DNA of 64,000 bases from Verrucosispora sp. WMMD573 (GTDB lineage Bacteria > Actinomycetota > Actinomycetes > Mycobacteriales > Micromonosporaceae): positions 620,001 through 684,000 of the forward strand of contig NZ_CP114901.1 of the NCBI RefSeq assembly GCF_027497175.1. Reading direction: 5' to 3'. Within the stretch, counting starts at the first letter, position 1. Each line of letters opens with the position of its first letter. The position numbers were made by a program, and so were the translations under genes. Below the pieces are notes generated by a model. It had not been told where the DNA came from, did not search any database, and was given only the letters and a program-made list of their open reading frames with translations. This document shows, one piece after another, positions 13,072-22,327 of this stretch.

Positions 13072-13158
13072 CTCCCTGCGCCGGCATTACCCGGATCAGG
13101 TTCGACGGTCGGGGGCTCACAGCCCCCCTCTCAGCCCGGTGCACCGGGCTCCCGTGGG
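13072..13158 (-). ncRNA. TPP riboswitch (THI element)
   Basis: Read on the minus strand the element begins ACCCACGGGAGCCCGG, has the P3-side CTGAGAGG, and then the highly conserved block GAACCTGATCCGGGTAATGCC followed by GGCGCAGGGAGG. These are the invariant pieces of the thiamine pyrophosphate aptamer. The terminal GGGAGG doubles as the thiE ribosome binding site and no separate terminator hairpin fits between aptamer and start codon, so control is probably at translation initiation of the whole coupled operon. Confidence 0.97.
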
Positions 13159-13171
13159 TTCGTTGGGTGTC

Positions 13172-13200
13172 ACCGTACGTCGTTTCGCCGGCTCCGCCAA
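13172..13200 (-). promoter_or_regulatory. Promoter of the thiamine operon
   Basis: On the minus strand, -35 TTGGCG (13195-13200), a 17-base spacer, and -10 TACGGT (13172-13177). Predicted start near 13165, a few bases before the riboswitch, as expected for a 5' leader that consists of the aptamer. Confidence 0.7.
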
Positions 13201-13318
13201 GCCCATCCTGCGCCACCGGCAGGGGCGCAGCCTGCCCTGTCGTGCCGACTCGCAGCAGCACGGCGGCCAGAAGAACGCGGCGTGCACTGCGGTGCCGGCC
13301 GCGCCGCCGCCTTCGAGA

Positions 13319-13402
13319 AGTTGGACGACCCTGGGGACGTTGACGAGCACTGCGGTCGGTACGACCCCGAGGGTGGGCCTGTTCACTCTCGGCGCCAACC
13401 GG
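13319..13402 (+). pseudogene. Gene remnant resembling a domain end of the downstream secreted protein
   Basis: A 28-codon stretch reads SWTTLGTLTSTAVGTTPR followed by VGLFTLGAN. It matches TWTALTELTNAAVGATPK plus VGLFTLGGN, encoded at 18164-18241 inside the concanavalin-like domain 2 of the neighbouring large gene. DNA identity is close over GGTGGGCCTGTTCA and beyond. There is no start, no signal sequence and no continuation in frame, so this is the end of a lost paralogue or a duplicated fragment. Confidence 0.7.
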
Positions 13403-13509
13403 CCTCCGCCCGAGGTGCGGGCCGGCAGCCGTGGTGGTTTGGGCGGGCTGTGCCGAAAATGTCAGTTGCGTTTACCGAAACGTTATCCATTGAAACCTTG
13501 CCATTAATC

Positions 13510-13522
13510 GTTCCAGCGGAAC
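13510..13522. promoter_or_regulatory. Operator-like inverted repeat in an AT-rich island
   Basis: GTTCC-AGC-GGAAC with flanking ATTA/TAAT lies in a local AT-rich stretch (about 13450-13555), the only such stretch in the 595-base gap before the secreted protein. A GAAACGTTATC sequence at 13477-13487 resembles half of a LacI-family operator. Either could bind a regulator of the downstream gene; no convincing -35/-10 pair was found. Confidence 0.3.
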
Positions 13523-13656
13523 TAATTTGTTCAGCGACTCGACATAAATGCTGGGACGGCCACCCTTCGGCAAGGTGGCCGGGCCAGCCCCATCTGGGAC
13601 GGTCTTCGGCGGGCCGACCCCGTGACCCCTGTCCAGCAAGGACAAAGGAGACCGGA

Positions 13657-16600
13657 GTGCCCCGAACACCTCGTGCCCGTGCACCCCTGACAGCCGCCTT
13701 CCTATCCCTGGGCCTCGCCGCGACCATGCTCCTGGCGGCCCCGGCCGCCCAGGCCGCGCCCGCCCCCGTCGCCCAGGCGGTACCGGAAGCCGCCGCCGAG
13801 ACGTTCTCGGTGCTGGTCTTCTCCAAGACCGCCGGCTTCCGCCACGCCTCCATCCCAACCGGCATCGCCGCCATCCAGGAACTCGGCGCGGAGCACGGTT
13901 TCACCGTCGACACCACTGAGGACGGCGCTGCCTTCACCGACGCCAACCTGGCCCAGTACCGGGCCGTGATCTGGCTCTCCACCACCGGAGACGTGCTCAC
14001 CGCCGACCAGCAGGCGGCGTTCGAGCGCTACATCCAGGCCGGTGGCGGCTACGCCGGCATCCACGCCGCCGCCGACACCGAGTACAGCTGGGCCTGGTAC
14101 GGCGAATTAGTGGGGGCGTACTTCAACAGCCACCCGGCCAACCAGCAGGCCACGGTCAAGGTGGAGGATCCGGCTCATCCCTCCACCGCCCACCTGCCGG
14201 GACGCTGGTCCCGGTTCGACGAGTGGTACAACTACCGCACCAACCCGCGTGGTTCGGTGCACGTGCTGGCCACCCTCGACGAGACCAGCTACAACGCGGG
14301 CTCCGGCGCGATGGGGCCGGACCACCCGATCGCCTGGTGCCAGGACTACGACGGCGGCCGGGCCTGGTACACCGGCGGTGGCCACACCGACGAGTCGTAC
14401 GCCGAACCGGAGTTCCGCACCCACCTGCTCGGCGGCATCCGCACCGCCGCCGGGATCCAGGGTGCCGACTGCGGTGCGTCGCTTACCGCCAGCTTCGAGA
14501 AGGTGACGCTGGACAGCAACACCAGCAACCCGATGGAGCTGGACATCGCGCCCGACGGCCGGGTCTTCTACATCGAACGCGACGGCCGGGTGCAGATCGT
14601 CAAGCCGGACACCGGCAACACGGTCACCGCCATCGACCTCGACGTCTTCACCGGCAACGAGGACGGCCTGATCGGCATCCGGCTCGACCCGGACTTCGCC
14701 ACCAACAACTGGGTGTACCTCTACTACGCCCCGAACGACGGCGTGGCACGCAACGTGCTCTCCCGGTTCACGGTCAGCGGCGACTCGATCGACGCGGCCA
14801 GCGAGGAGGTCGTGCTCCAGGTCGACACCCAGCGCAACACCTGCTGCCACGCTGGCGGCACCATGACGTTCGACTCCGCCGGCAACCTCTACCTGGCCAC
14901 CGGGGACAACACCAACCCGTTCTCGTCGGACGCCTACACGCCGATCGACGAGCGGCCCGGACGCGCCGACTACGACGCGCAGCGCACCTCCGGCAACACC
15001 AACGACCTGCGCGGCAAGGTGATCCGGATCCACCCGCAGGACGACGGGACGTACACCATCCCGGAGGGCAACCTCTTCCCGCCGGGTACGGCGCAGACCC
15101 GGCCCGAGATCTACGCGATGGGCTTCCGCAACCCGTTCCGGATCGGCATCGACCCGGCCACCGACACCCTCTACGTCGCCGACTACGGCCCGGACGCCGC
15201 GTCGGACAACCCCAACCGGGGCCCCGAGGGCCTGGTCGAGTGGAACATCGTCGACGAACCGGGCAACTACGGCTGGCCGTACTGCACGGGCACCAACGAG
15301 GCGTACAACGACTACCAGTTCCCCTCCGGCCCGAGCGGGCCGAAGTTCGACTGCGCCGCAGTGGTGAACAACTCGCCGAACAACACCGGCCTGACCAACC
15401 TGCCGCCGGCCATCCCGGCCACCGTCGACTACGGCTACGGCGGTGACCCGCGCTACCCCGAGATCGGTGGCGGTGGCGCGCCGATGGGCGGCCCGGTCTA
15501 CCGGTACGACGCCGACCTCGACTCGGACCGCAAGTGGCCGGCGTACTACGACGGCAAGGCGCTGCTCGGCGAGTGGAACCAGTCGAAGATGTACACGATG
15601 CAGGTCACCGAGGACGGCACCGAGCTGGTCGACATCAACCAGTTGCTCACCGGGATGTCCTTCATCCGGCCGATGGACTTCGAGTTCGGTCCGGACGGCG
15701 CGATGTACCTGATCGAGTGGGGCAGCGGCTTCGGCGGCAACAACGACAACTCCGGCGTCTACCGGATCGACTACATCGCCGGTGACCGGGCACCGATCGC
15801 GGTGGCCAACGCCGAGCCCACCTCCGGGCAGGCCCCGCTGACCGTCGCCTTCTCCAGTGCCGGCTCGCGCGACCCGGACGGCGGCACGCTCACCTACGCC
15901 TGGACGTTCGGCGACGGTGGCACCTCCACCGAGGCCAACCCCACCCACACGTACGCCGAGGCGGGCAACTACACCGCCCAGCTCACCGTCACCAACCCCA
16001 AGGGTCGTACGGCGGTGGCGAACGTGCCGATCACGGTGGGCAACACCGCGCCGACCGTGACCATCGAGTTCCCGCCGGACGGCGGCTTCTTCGACTGGGG
16101 CGACCAGGTCAAGTACACGATCACGGTGACCGACCCGGAGGACGGGGACGTCGACTGCGCCGACGTCCAACTCCAGGTGCTGCTCGGGCATGACGAGCAC
16201 GCCCACCCGCTGGAGCAGCACACCGGCTGCACCGGCACGGTGCAGACCCAGCTCGCCGCCGGCCACGGCGCCGAGGCGAACGTCTTCACCGTGTTCGAGG
16301 CCAGCTACACCGACCAGGGCGGGTCCGGTGGGGCCGACCCGCTGACCGGCCGCGCGATCGAGATTCTCCAGCCCAAGCGCAAGCAGGCCGAATACTTCAC
16401 CGCGACCGGCCGGACCGAGGACGGCACCGGCGGCGGCGACCCCGGGGTGCAGCGCGAGGCGACCGGCGACTCCGCCGGTGGCGGCCAGAACATCGGTTTC
16501 ATCGAGGACGGCGACTGGTGGTCGGTCGTACCGGCCGACCTGACCGGGATCGACGAGATCCGGTTCCGGGTCGCCTCGGCCGTCAGCGGCGGCGTGATCG

Positions 16601-19458
16601 AGGTGCGGGCCGGCGCGGTCGACGGACCTGTGGTCGCCACGGCGGCCGTGCCGGGTACCGGCGACTGGCAGACCTACACCGACGTCACCGCACCGGTGAC
16701 CGGCGCGGCGAGCGGTTCGCTGTACTTCGTCGCCCAGGACCCGGCCGGCGGCGCGGGATCGCTGTTCAACGTCAACTGGGCGGACTTCGTCGGTAAGGGC
16801 GTCACCGACAACGCGCCGCCGGCGGTCACCGCGACCGCCACGCCGGCCTCCGGCACCGCGCCGGTCACCATCGCGTTCGGCGGCACCGCCACCGACCCCG
16901 AGGGTGACACCCCGCTGACGTACGAGTGGGACTTCGGTGACGGCGGCACGGCGGACACGCTCCAGGCCGAGCACACGTACACCGCACCCGGCAACTACAC
17001 CGCCACCCTGACGGTGACCGACAGCCGTGGTGCCCGGTCGTACGCGACCGTACCGGTCCGGATCGACGCGCCGAACACTTCCTGTTTCGGCACCCGGTCC
17101 GACGACTTCAGCGGCGACAGCCTGGACCGGGACCGGTGGGAGGTGGTGCGGGAGAACCAGCTCCTGGCCGTCTCCGACGACGCGCTGCGGCTCCCCACCG
17201 GCGTCGGCGACCTGTACGGCAGCCGTAACGACGCCACCAACCTGGTGCTCCAGCCGGCACCGTCGGGAGCCTGGCAGGCGACCACGAAGGTCACCCTGCC
17301 GGTGACCGCCAACTACCAGCAGGCCGGCCTGCTGGTCTACGGCGACGACGAGAACTACGCCAAGCTGGACCTGCTCTACAACGGCAGCCGCCGGGTGGAG
17401 TTCATCCGGGAGACCGCCGGCACCCCGCGCAACGAGGGTGCCGACAGCACCGACGCACCGGCGGGTGACACTGTCTACCTGCGGGTGAGTAGCGACGGCA
17501 CCAGCCTGACCGCCGCGCTCTCGGCCGACGGCCAGACCTTCACCCCGGTCGGTCGCTCCGCCGCGTTGGAGGGCATCGAGAATCCGCGGATCGGCCTGTT
17601 CGCGCTCAACGGGGGCACCGACGCACCCGTGGTCGAGGCGGCCTTCGACTGGTTCCAGGTGACGCCGGACGAGCCGCCCGGCCCGGTCGACCCGTCGGAC
17701 GAGTTCACCGGTGACGCACTGGACAAGTGCCGGTGGAACGCGATCGTCCGGGAGGACCCGACCGCCTACCAGATCAGCGACGGGTCGCTGCGGGTCGACG
17801 TGCCCAACGGTGACATCTACGGCACGGACAACACCGGGCCGACGAACTTCATTCTCCAGAACGCACCGAGCGGCGACTGGACGTTGGAGACCAAGGTCGA
17901 CGGCAGTCTGCTGGACGAGCAGTACCAGCAGGCCGGCCTGATCGTGTACGCCGACGACGACAACTACCTGAAGTTCGACTACATCGTGGACAACCAGGCC
18001 GGCCAGACGGTCACGCGGCGGATCGAGTTCCGCAGCGAGATCGACGGAGTGGTACAGAATCCGCAGCCCGGTGCGGAGAGCCTCACCGAGTCGGTGTGGC
18101 ATCTGCGGTTGGCCCGCAGCGGTGACACGTTCACCGCGTCGTACTCGACGGACGGCACCACCTGGACCGCGCTGACCGAGCTGACAAACGCCGCCGTCGG
18201 TGCGACGCCGAAGGTGGGCCTGTTCACCCTCGGCGGCAACCAGACCGCATCGAAGGCGGCATCGTTCGACTACTTCCGGCTCTCCACCGACGCCGGATCG
18301 GACGACGAGACCGCGCCGGTCACCACGGCAGAGGTGTCCGGCACCCCGGTCGAGGGTTGGCTCACCGGCCCGGCGACGGTCACCCTGACCGCGGTCGACG
18401 AGGACGGCGGCAGCGGGGTGGCGCGCACCGAGTACCAGCTCGATGACGCCACCGACTGGACCGCATACACCGGTCCGGTGCCGGTGACCGGGGACGGCGA
18501 GCACGAGCTGCGGTTCCGCTCCGCCGACGAGGCCGGCAACGTGGAGGAGACGAAGGCGGTCACCGTCCGCATCGACGCCACCGCGCCGGTCAGCACCGCG
18601 TCGTTCGCCCCGGCGAACGACGCGGGCTGGCACGACGGCACCGTCCCGGTGGTGCTCACCTCGACCGACGCCGGTTCCGGGGTGGCGCTGCTGGAGTGGT
18701 CGCTGGACGGTGGCGACTGGACGCCGTACACCGAGCCGGTCGAGATCACTGGCGACGGGGACCACGAGCTGCTCTACCGGGCCACCGACACCGCCGGCAA
18801 CGCCGAGACGTTGAAGGCGGCGGTGGTACGCATCGACGGCACCAAGCCGACCTTGTTGGTCTCCGGCATCGCCGACGGCCAGCTCTACGGTGACAGCCAG
18901 GACGTCCGGGTGTCCTGGCAGGCGGTCGACCCGACCTCGGGCATCGCGACAGTGGTCGGCCAGCTCGACGGCCGTCCCTACGTCAGCGGCACGCTCCAGG
19001 CGATGTACGAGCTGCCGCTGGGCCTGCACGAGCTGACCGTCACGGCGAACGACAAGGCGGGCAACGCCACCACCACGACGGTCCGCTTCTTCGTCACCAC
19101 CTCGTTCCGGGACATGCAGAACCTGCTGGACCGGTTCAAGGCGACGGGTCGGCTCTCCAACAAGGCGTACAACCAGTTGTCGAAGCGGCTCTCCAACGCC
19201 CGTACGGCGGAGGCGGAGGGCAACGACCGACGGGCGATCAACCAGCTCACCGCGTTCCGGACGTTGGCCGGCGACGCCGAACTGGTTGGCGAGGCGGAGA
19301 TCCGGGACGTGCTGATCCGGGACGCCGATGCCATGATCGTCCGGCTCGGCGGCACGGCCAGCAAGACGGGCGTACGGGCCAACGACGGCGAGTCCGTCAA
19401 GGGTGCCGGCCGCCTCGGCGGTGACCCCACGCGGCTGGCTCCCGGCCGCAAGCTGTGA
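13657..19458 (+). CDS. Secreted multidomain ThuA / glucose-sorbosone dehydrogenase-like protein with PKD, CBM6, concanavalin-like and FIMAH domains
   Basis: 1,933 residues from GTG 13657 (AAAGGAG upstream). Signal peptide 1-30 ends AAPAAQA. Domains in order, approximate residues: ThuA-like 49-265; six-bladed PQQ/GSDH-type propeller 277-708 (MELDIAPDGRVFYIERDG, CCHAGGTMTFD, MGFRNPFRIG, PMDFEFGPDGAMYLIEWG); PKD 711-798; Ig-like 799-892; CBM6 907-1048 (GQNIGFIEDGDWW); PKD 1052-1138; two concanavalin/DUF1349-like domains 1148-1338 and 1347-1546; three Ig-like repeats 1552-1815 (GSGVARTEYQLD style); and C-terminal FIMAH 1815-1901. Such proteins act outside the cell on carbohydrate, the ThuA and propeller parts as likely oxidoreductase modules and the rest as binding or spacer modules; the substrate is unknown. 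It is a stand-alone gene with its own terminator. Confidence 0.88.
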   Translation: MPRTPRARAPLTAAFLSLGLAATMLLAAPAAQAAPAPVAQAVPEAAAETFSVLVFSKTAGFRHASIPTGIAAIQELGAEHGFTVDTTEDGAAFTDANLAQYRAVIWLSTTGDVLTADQQAAFERYIQAGGGYAGIHAAADTEYSWAWYGELVGAYFNSHPANQQATVKVEDPAHPSTAHLPGRWSRFDEWYNYRTNPRGSVHVLATLDETSYNAGSGAMGPDHPIAWCQDYDGGRAWYTGGGHTDESYAEPEFRTHLLGGIRTAAGIQGADCGASLTASFEKVTLDSNTSNPMELDIAPDGRVFYIERDGRVQIVKPDTGNTVTAIDLDVFTGNEDGLIGIRLDPDFATNNWVYLYYAPNDGVARNVLSRFTVSGDSIDAASEEVVLQVDTQRNTCCHAGGTMTFDSAGNLYLATGDNTNPFSSDAYTPIDERPGRADYDAQRTSGNTNDLRGKVIRIHPQDDGTYTIPEGNLFPPGTAQTRPEIYAMGFRNPFRIGIDPATDTLYVADYGPDAASDNPNRGPEGLVEWNIVDEPGNYGWPYCTGTNEAYNDYQFPSGPSGPKFDCAAVVNNSPNNTGLTNLPPAIPATVDYGYGGDPRYPEIGGGGAPMGGPVYRYDADLDSDRKWPAYYDGKALLGEWNQSKMYTMQVTEDGTELVDINQLLTGMSFIRPMDFEFGPDGAMYLIEWGSGFGGNNDNSGVYRIDYIAGDRAPIAVANAEPTSGQAPLTVAFSSAGSRDPDGGTLTYAWTFGDGGTSTEANPTHTYAEAGNYTAQLTVTNPKGRTAVANVPITVGNTAPTVTIEFPPDGGFFDWGDQVKYTITVTDPEDGDVDCADVQLQVLLGHDEHAHPLEQHTGCTGTVQTQLAAGHGAEANVFTVFEASYTDQGGSGGADPLTGRAIEILQPKRKQAEYFTATGRTEDGTGGGDPGVQREATGDSAGGGQNIGFIEDGDWWSVVPADLTGIDEIRFRVASAVSGGVIEVRAGAVDGPVVATAAVPGTGDWQTYTDVTAPVTGAASGSLYFVAQDPAGGAGSLFNVNWADFVGKGVTDNAPPAVTATATPASGTAPVTIAFGGTATDPEGDTPLTYEWDFGDGGTADTLQAEHTYTAPGNYTATLTVTDSRGARSYATVPVRIDAPNTSCFGTRSDDFSGDSLDRDRWEVVRENQLLAVSDDALRLPTGVGDLYGSRNDATNLVLQPAPSGAWQATTKVTLPVTANYQQAGLLVYGDDENYAKLDLLYNGSRRVEFIRETAGTPRNEGADSTDAPAGDTVYLRVSSDGTSLTAALSADGQTFTPVGRSAALEGIENPRIGLFALNGGTDAPVVEAAFDWFQVTPDEPPGPVDPSDEFTGDALDKCRWNAIVREDPTAYQISDGSLRVDVPNGDIYGTDNTGPTNFILQNAPSGDWTLETKVDGSLLDEQYQQAGLIVYADDDNYLKFDYIVDNQAGQTVTRRIEFRSEIDGVVQNPQPGAESLTESVWHLRLARSGDTFTASYSTDGTTWTALTELTNAAVGATPKVGLFTLGGNQTASKAASFDYFRLSTDAGSDDETAPVTTAEVSGTPVEGWLTGPATVTLTAVDEDGGSGVARTEYQLDDATDWTAYTGPVPVTGDGEHELRFRSADEAGNVEETKAVTVRIDATAPVSTASFAPANDAGWHDGTVPVVLTSTDAGSGVALLEWSLDGGDWTPYTEPVEITGDGDHELLYRATDTAGNAETLKAAVVRIDGTKPTLLVSGIADGQLYGDSQDVRVSWQAVDPTSGIATVVGQLDGRPYVSGTLQAMYELPLGLHELTVTANDKAGNATTTTVRFFVTTSFRDMQNLLDRFKATGRLSNKAYNQLSKRLSNARTAEAEGNDRRAINQLTAFRTLAGDAELVGEAEIRDVLIRDADAMIVRLGGTASKTGVRANDGESVKGAGRLGGDPTRLAPGRKL

Positions 19459-19462
19459 GTAC

Positions 19463-19496
19463 AGGGCCCCGTCCGGCACCGTCCGGGCGGGGCCCT
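19463..19496 (+). terminator. Terminator of the secreted-protein gene
   Basis: AGGGCCCCG (19463-19471) pairs with CGGGGCCCT (19488-19496), with a second small CCGG/CCGG pairing inside. It begins 5 bases after the stop codon. Confidence 0.75.
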
Positions 19497-19513
19497 TCAC
19501 CCGACCTCTTGAT

Positions 19514-19557
19514 CATGAAGTCGGCGGCGTCCTGGAGAGGACGCCGCCGACTTCATG
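19514..19557. terminator. Bidirectional-type hairpin between convergent genes
   Basis: A perfect 20-bp stem: 19514-19533 (CATGAAGTCGGCGGCGTCCT) and 19538-19557, with a GGAG loop. It lies 24 bases after the stop of the aldo/keto reductase gene transcribed leftward and follows the plus-strand terminator, so it probably stops both transcripts. Confidence 0.8.
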
Positions 19558-19581
19558 TCGACGCAAGGAGCACGGCACGGG

Positions 19582-20541
19582 TCAGCGGTCGAGCACCGCC
19601 CGCAGCGCCTTGAGGTCGTCCTCGGTGGGCTGCCAGGCACCGGCCTCGGCGTTGGCGCGCACCTGCTCCGGCGTGGTGGCACCGGCGATCACCGAGGTGA
19701 CCGCCGGTTGGGCGGCCAACCCACCGATGGCCACGTGCAGCATCGGCACATCCCGTTCCGCGGCGTACGCCTCGATGCCCTCGATGGTGTCCCAGTCGGC
19801 GGCGGCGAGCCGCTGGGCGTACCGGCCACCGCCGGCCAGCCGGCTGCCGGCGGGTGGCGCCGCGCCCCGCTTGTACTTGCCGGTGAGCAGCCCGTTGGCC
19901 AGCGGGAAGAACGGCAGCATGCCCAAGCCGAACCGGTCGCAGGCCGGCAGCACCTCGATCTCGACGTCCCGGTTGAGCAGGCTGTAGTGGTTCTGCGCGC
20001 TGACGAACCGGGTGAGTCCCCGGGTCTTGGCCGTCCAGTCGGCATCGGCGATCTGCCAGCCGGAGAAGTTGGAGTTGCCCAGATACCGCACCTTGCCGGC
20101 GCGGACCAGGTCGTCCAGGGCGGCCAGCGTCTCGTCGATCGGGGTGCCGGAGTCCGGCTCGTGGAACTGGTACAGGTCGATGTAGTCGGTGTCCAGTCGC
20201 CGCAGTGACGCCTCGACCGCCCGGATCACGTACCGCCGCGAGCCGCGTACCCCGAAGTCCCGCCCGTTGCTACCGGCCATCGACATGCCGAACTTGGTCG
20301 CCAGCACCACGTCGTCGCGGCGGCCCTTCAGGGCCGCGCCGAGCTGCGCCTCCGAGGCGCCGTGCGGCTCGCCGTAGATGTCGGCGGTGTCGAAGAAGTT
20401 GATTCCGGCGTCCAGGGCCGCGTCGACCACCGAGCGGGTGCCGTCGACATCGAGTTTGCGGCCGAAGTTGTTGCAGCCGATCCCCACGACGGACACCACG
20501 AGCCCGGAGTCGCCCAGCCGGCGATAGTTCATCTCACTCAC
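19582..20541 (-). CDS. Aldo/keto reductase
   Basis: 319-residue NADPH-dependent (alpha/beta)8-barrel reductase. The catalytic tetrad is present: Asp51 and Tyr56 in FFDTADIYG, Lys83 in ATKFG, His127 in LYQFHEPD. GNSNFSGWQ and the C-terminal cofactor loop VTSVIAGATTPEQV (where the 2'-phosphate of NADPH binds) are also seen. The N-terminal YRRLGDSGLVVSVVGIGCNNFG fits the YghZ/AKR11-like group. Substrate unknown. GTG at 20541 gives MSEMNYRRLG; the ATG at 20532 is equally possible because neither has a strong ribosome site. Confidence 0.92.
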   Translation of the reverse strand: MSEMNYRRLGDSGLVVSVVGIGCNNFGRKLDVDGTRSVVDAALDAGINFFDTADIYGEPHGASEAQLGAALKGRRDDVVLATKFGMSMAGSNGRDFGVRGSRRYVIRAVEASLRRLDTDYIDLYQFHEPDSGTPIDETLAALDDLVRAGKVRYLGNSNFSGWQIADADWTAKTRGLTRFVSAQNHYSLLNRDVEIEVLPACDRFGLGMLPFFPLANGLLTGKYKRGAAPPAGSRLAGGGRYAQRLAAADWDTIEGIEAYAAERDVPMLHVAIGGLAAQPAVTSVIAGATTPEQVRANAEAGAWQPTEDDLKALRAVLDR

Positions 20542-20600
20542 CGGATCACCATATGTCGCCCTGTCGGGTGGTCGCAGGGCCGGCCGCGGGACCAGACCGC

Positions 20601-22280
20601 TCAGGCCACGTCCCAGACCGGTTCGTCGGTCTCGACCACCTCGCCGTCGCCCCGGAACAGCAGGAACCGGTCGAAGGTGCGGGTGAACCAGCGGTCATGG
20701 GTGACCGCCACCACCGTGCCGGAGAAAGCGGTGAGCCCGGCCTCCAACGCCTCGGCCGAGGCCAGGTCGAGGTTGTCGGTGGGCTCGTCGAGCAGCAGCA
20801 TGGTCGCGCCGGACAGCTCCAGCAGCAGCACCAGGAACCGCGCCTGCTGCCCGCCGGAGAGGGTGCCGAAGCGCTGGTCACCCTGTCCCGCCAGCTCGTA
20901 CCGGGACAGCGCCGCCATGGCGGCGTGCCGGTCCATGCCGGCCCGGTGCTCGTCGCCCCGCCAGAGAATCTCCACGAGCGTCCGCGTCATCAGCTCCGGC
21001 CGGTCGTGGGTCTGGGAGAAGTGACCGGGTCGGACCCGCGCGCCGAGTCGGGCCACCCCGTCGTGCGCCACCGGAGCGAGCGCCGGCGCGTCGTCGACGG
21101 GGCCGTTCGCCGGGTCCGGGTCCGTCCCACCCCGGGCCAGCAGGCGCAGGAAGTGCGACTTGCCGGTGCCGTTGGCACCGAGCACCGCCAGCCGGTCGCC
21201 GTACCACAGCTCCAGGTCGAAGGGGTAGGTCAGGCCGTCCAGCTCCAACTGCTCGCAGACCAACGCGCGCTTGCCGGTCCGTCCGCCGGCCAGCCGCATC
21301 CGGATGTCCTGCTCCTTCGGCGGTACGGGCGGCGGCCCGGCCTCCTCGAACTTGCGCAACCGGGTCTGCGCCGCCTGGTAACGCGAGGCCATACCGGAGT
21401 TGTACGCGGCCTTCTGCTTGTACATCAGCATCAGCTCGCGCAGCTTCTGGTGCTCCTCGTCCCACCGTTTGCGCTGCTCGTCGAGGCGGTCATGCCGGGA
21501 CACCCGCGCCTCGTGCCAGCTGGCGAAGCCGCCCGGGTGCACCCAGGCGCTGCCACCCTCCACCGCGACCACCCGGTCAGCGGTGTGCGCCAGCAGCTCC
21601 CGGTCGTGCGACACGTAGAGCACCGACTTGGCCGACTCCCGCAGCCGTGCCTCCAGCCAGCGCTTGCCCGGCACGTCTAGGAAGTTGTCCGGCTCGTCGA
21701 GCAGCAGCACCTCGTCGGGGCCGCGCAGCAGCAGTTCCAGGGCGAAGCGCTTCTGCTGCCCACCGGAGAGGGTCCGGACCGGGCGCTGCCGGGCGGCTTC
21801 CCAGGGCAGGTCGAGGACGATGGTGGCGACGGTGTCGAAGAGCACCTCGGCGTCGTATCCGCCGGTCTCGCCCCAGGCGGCCAACGCGTCGGCGTACGCC
21901 AGTTGGGCCTTGCCGGCGGCGGTGCTGTACTTGCCGCGCAGCTCGGCCTCACGCATGGCCGCCTCGGTCTCGGCCAGCCGACGACCGGCGTCGCGCAGCG
22001 ACGGCGGCGCGAGTGACAGGGCCAGGTCGGCCAGCGTCGACTCGTCACCGATCATGCCGATGAACTGGCGCATGACGCCCAGACCACCGGTACGCGCGAT
22101 CGCGCCGGTACGCACCGGCAGGTCACCGGCGACCATTCGCAGCAACGTCGTCTTGCCCGCACCGTTCGGCCCGACCAGCGCCACCTTGGCGCCCTCGCCG
22201 ACCCGGAACGACACGTCGGCGAAGAGTTCCCGCCCGTCGGGCAGGACATGCCCGACCGCCGCCACGTCCACGTATCCCAC
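20601..22280 (-). CDS. ABC-F family ATPase (ribosome-associated type)
   Basis: 559 residues with two ABC domains and no membrane segments. Domain 1: Walker A GPNGAGKTT near 37, signature LSGGQQKR, Walker B VLLLDEPDNF. Domain 2: Walker A GANGTGKS, signature LSGGQQAR, Walker B MLLLDEPTDNLD. The charged linker between them (RKRWDEEHQKLRELMLMYKQK) is the interdomain arm that reaches the ribosomal E site in studied ABC-F proteins. Members act as translation factors or as antibiotic resistance by ribosome protection. No drug-biosynthesis genes flank it, so housekeeping or intrinsic resistance are both open. Confidence 0.88.
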   Translation of the reverse strand: MGYVDVAAVGHVLPDGRELFADVSFRVGEGAKVALVGPNGAGKTTLLRMVAGDLPVRTGAIARTGGLGVMRQFIGMIGDESTLADLALSLAPPSLRDAGRRLAETEAAMREAELRGKYSTAAGKAQLAYADALAAWGETGGYDAEVLFDTVATIVLDLPWEAARQRPVRTLSGGQQKRFALELLLRGPDEVLLLDEPDNFLDVPGKRWLEARLRESAKSVLYVSHDRELLAHTADRVVAVEGGSAWVHPGGFASWHEARVSRHDRLDEQRKRWDEEHQKLRELMLMYKQKAAYNSGMASRYQAAQTRLRKFEEAGPPPVPPKEQDIRMRLAGGRTGKRALVCEQLELDGLTYPFDLELWYGDRLAVLGANGTGKSHFLRLLARGGTDPDPANGPVDDAPALAPVAHDGVARLGARVRPGHFSQTHDRPELMTRTLVEILWRGDEHRAGMDRHAAMAALSRYELAGQGDQRFGTLSGGQQARFLVLLLELSGATMLLLDEPTDNLDLASAEALEAGLTAFSGTVVAVTHDRWFTRTFDRFLLFRGDGEVVETDEPVWDVA

Positions 22281-22327
22281 GCGGGCATCCTGCCCGAGCC
22301 GGCCCGGCAGGCCAACCGATTACCCGG

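Noticed and set aside
14107..19500. Very long open frame antisense to the secreted-protein gene (about 1,800 codons)
   Set aside because: It mirrors the third-position G/C bias of the sense gene, has no ribosome site and no recognisable domain. Such frames are normal in high-G+C DNA.
20601..22280. ABC-F gene as part of an antibiotic cluster
   Set aside because: Neighbours are an rRNA methyltransferase-like gene, an aldo/keto reductase and truA; no biosynthetic genes or composition change are seen.
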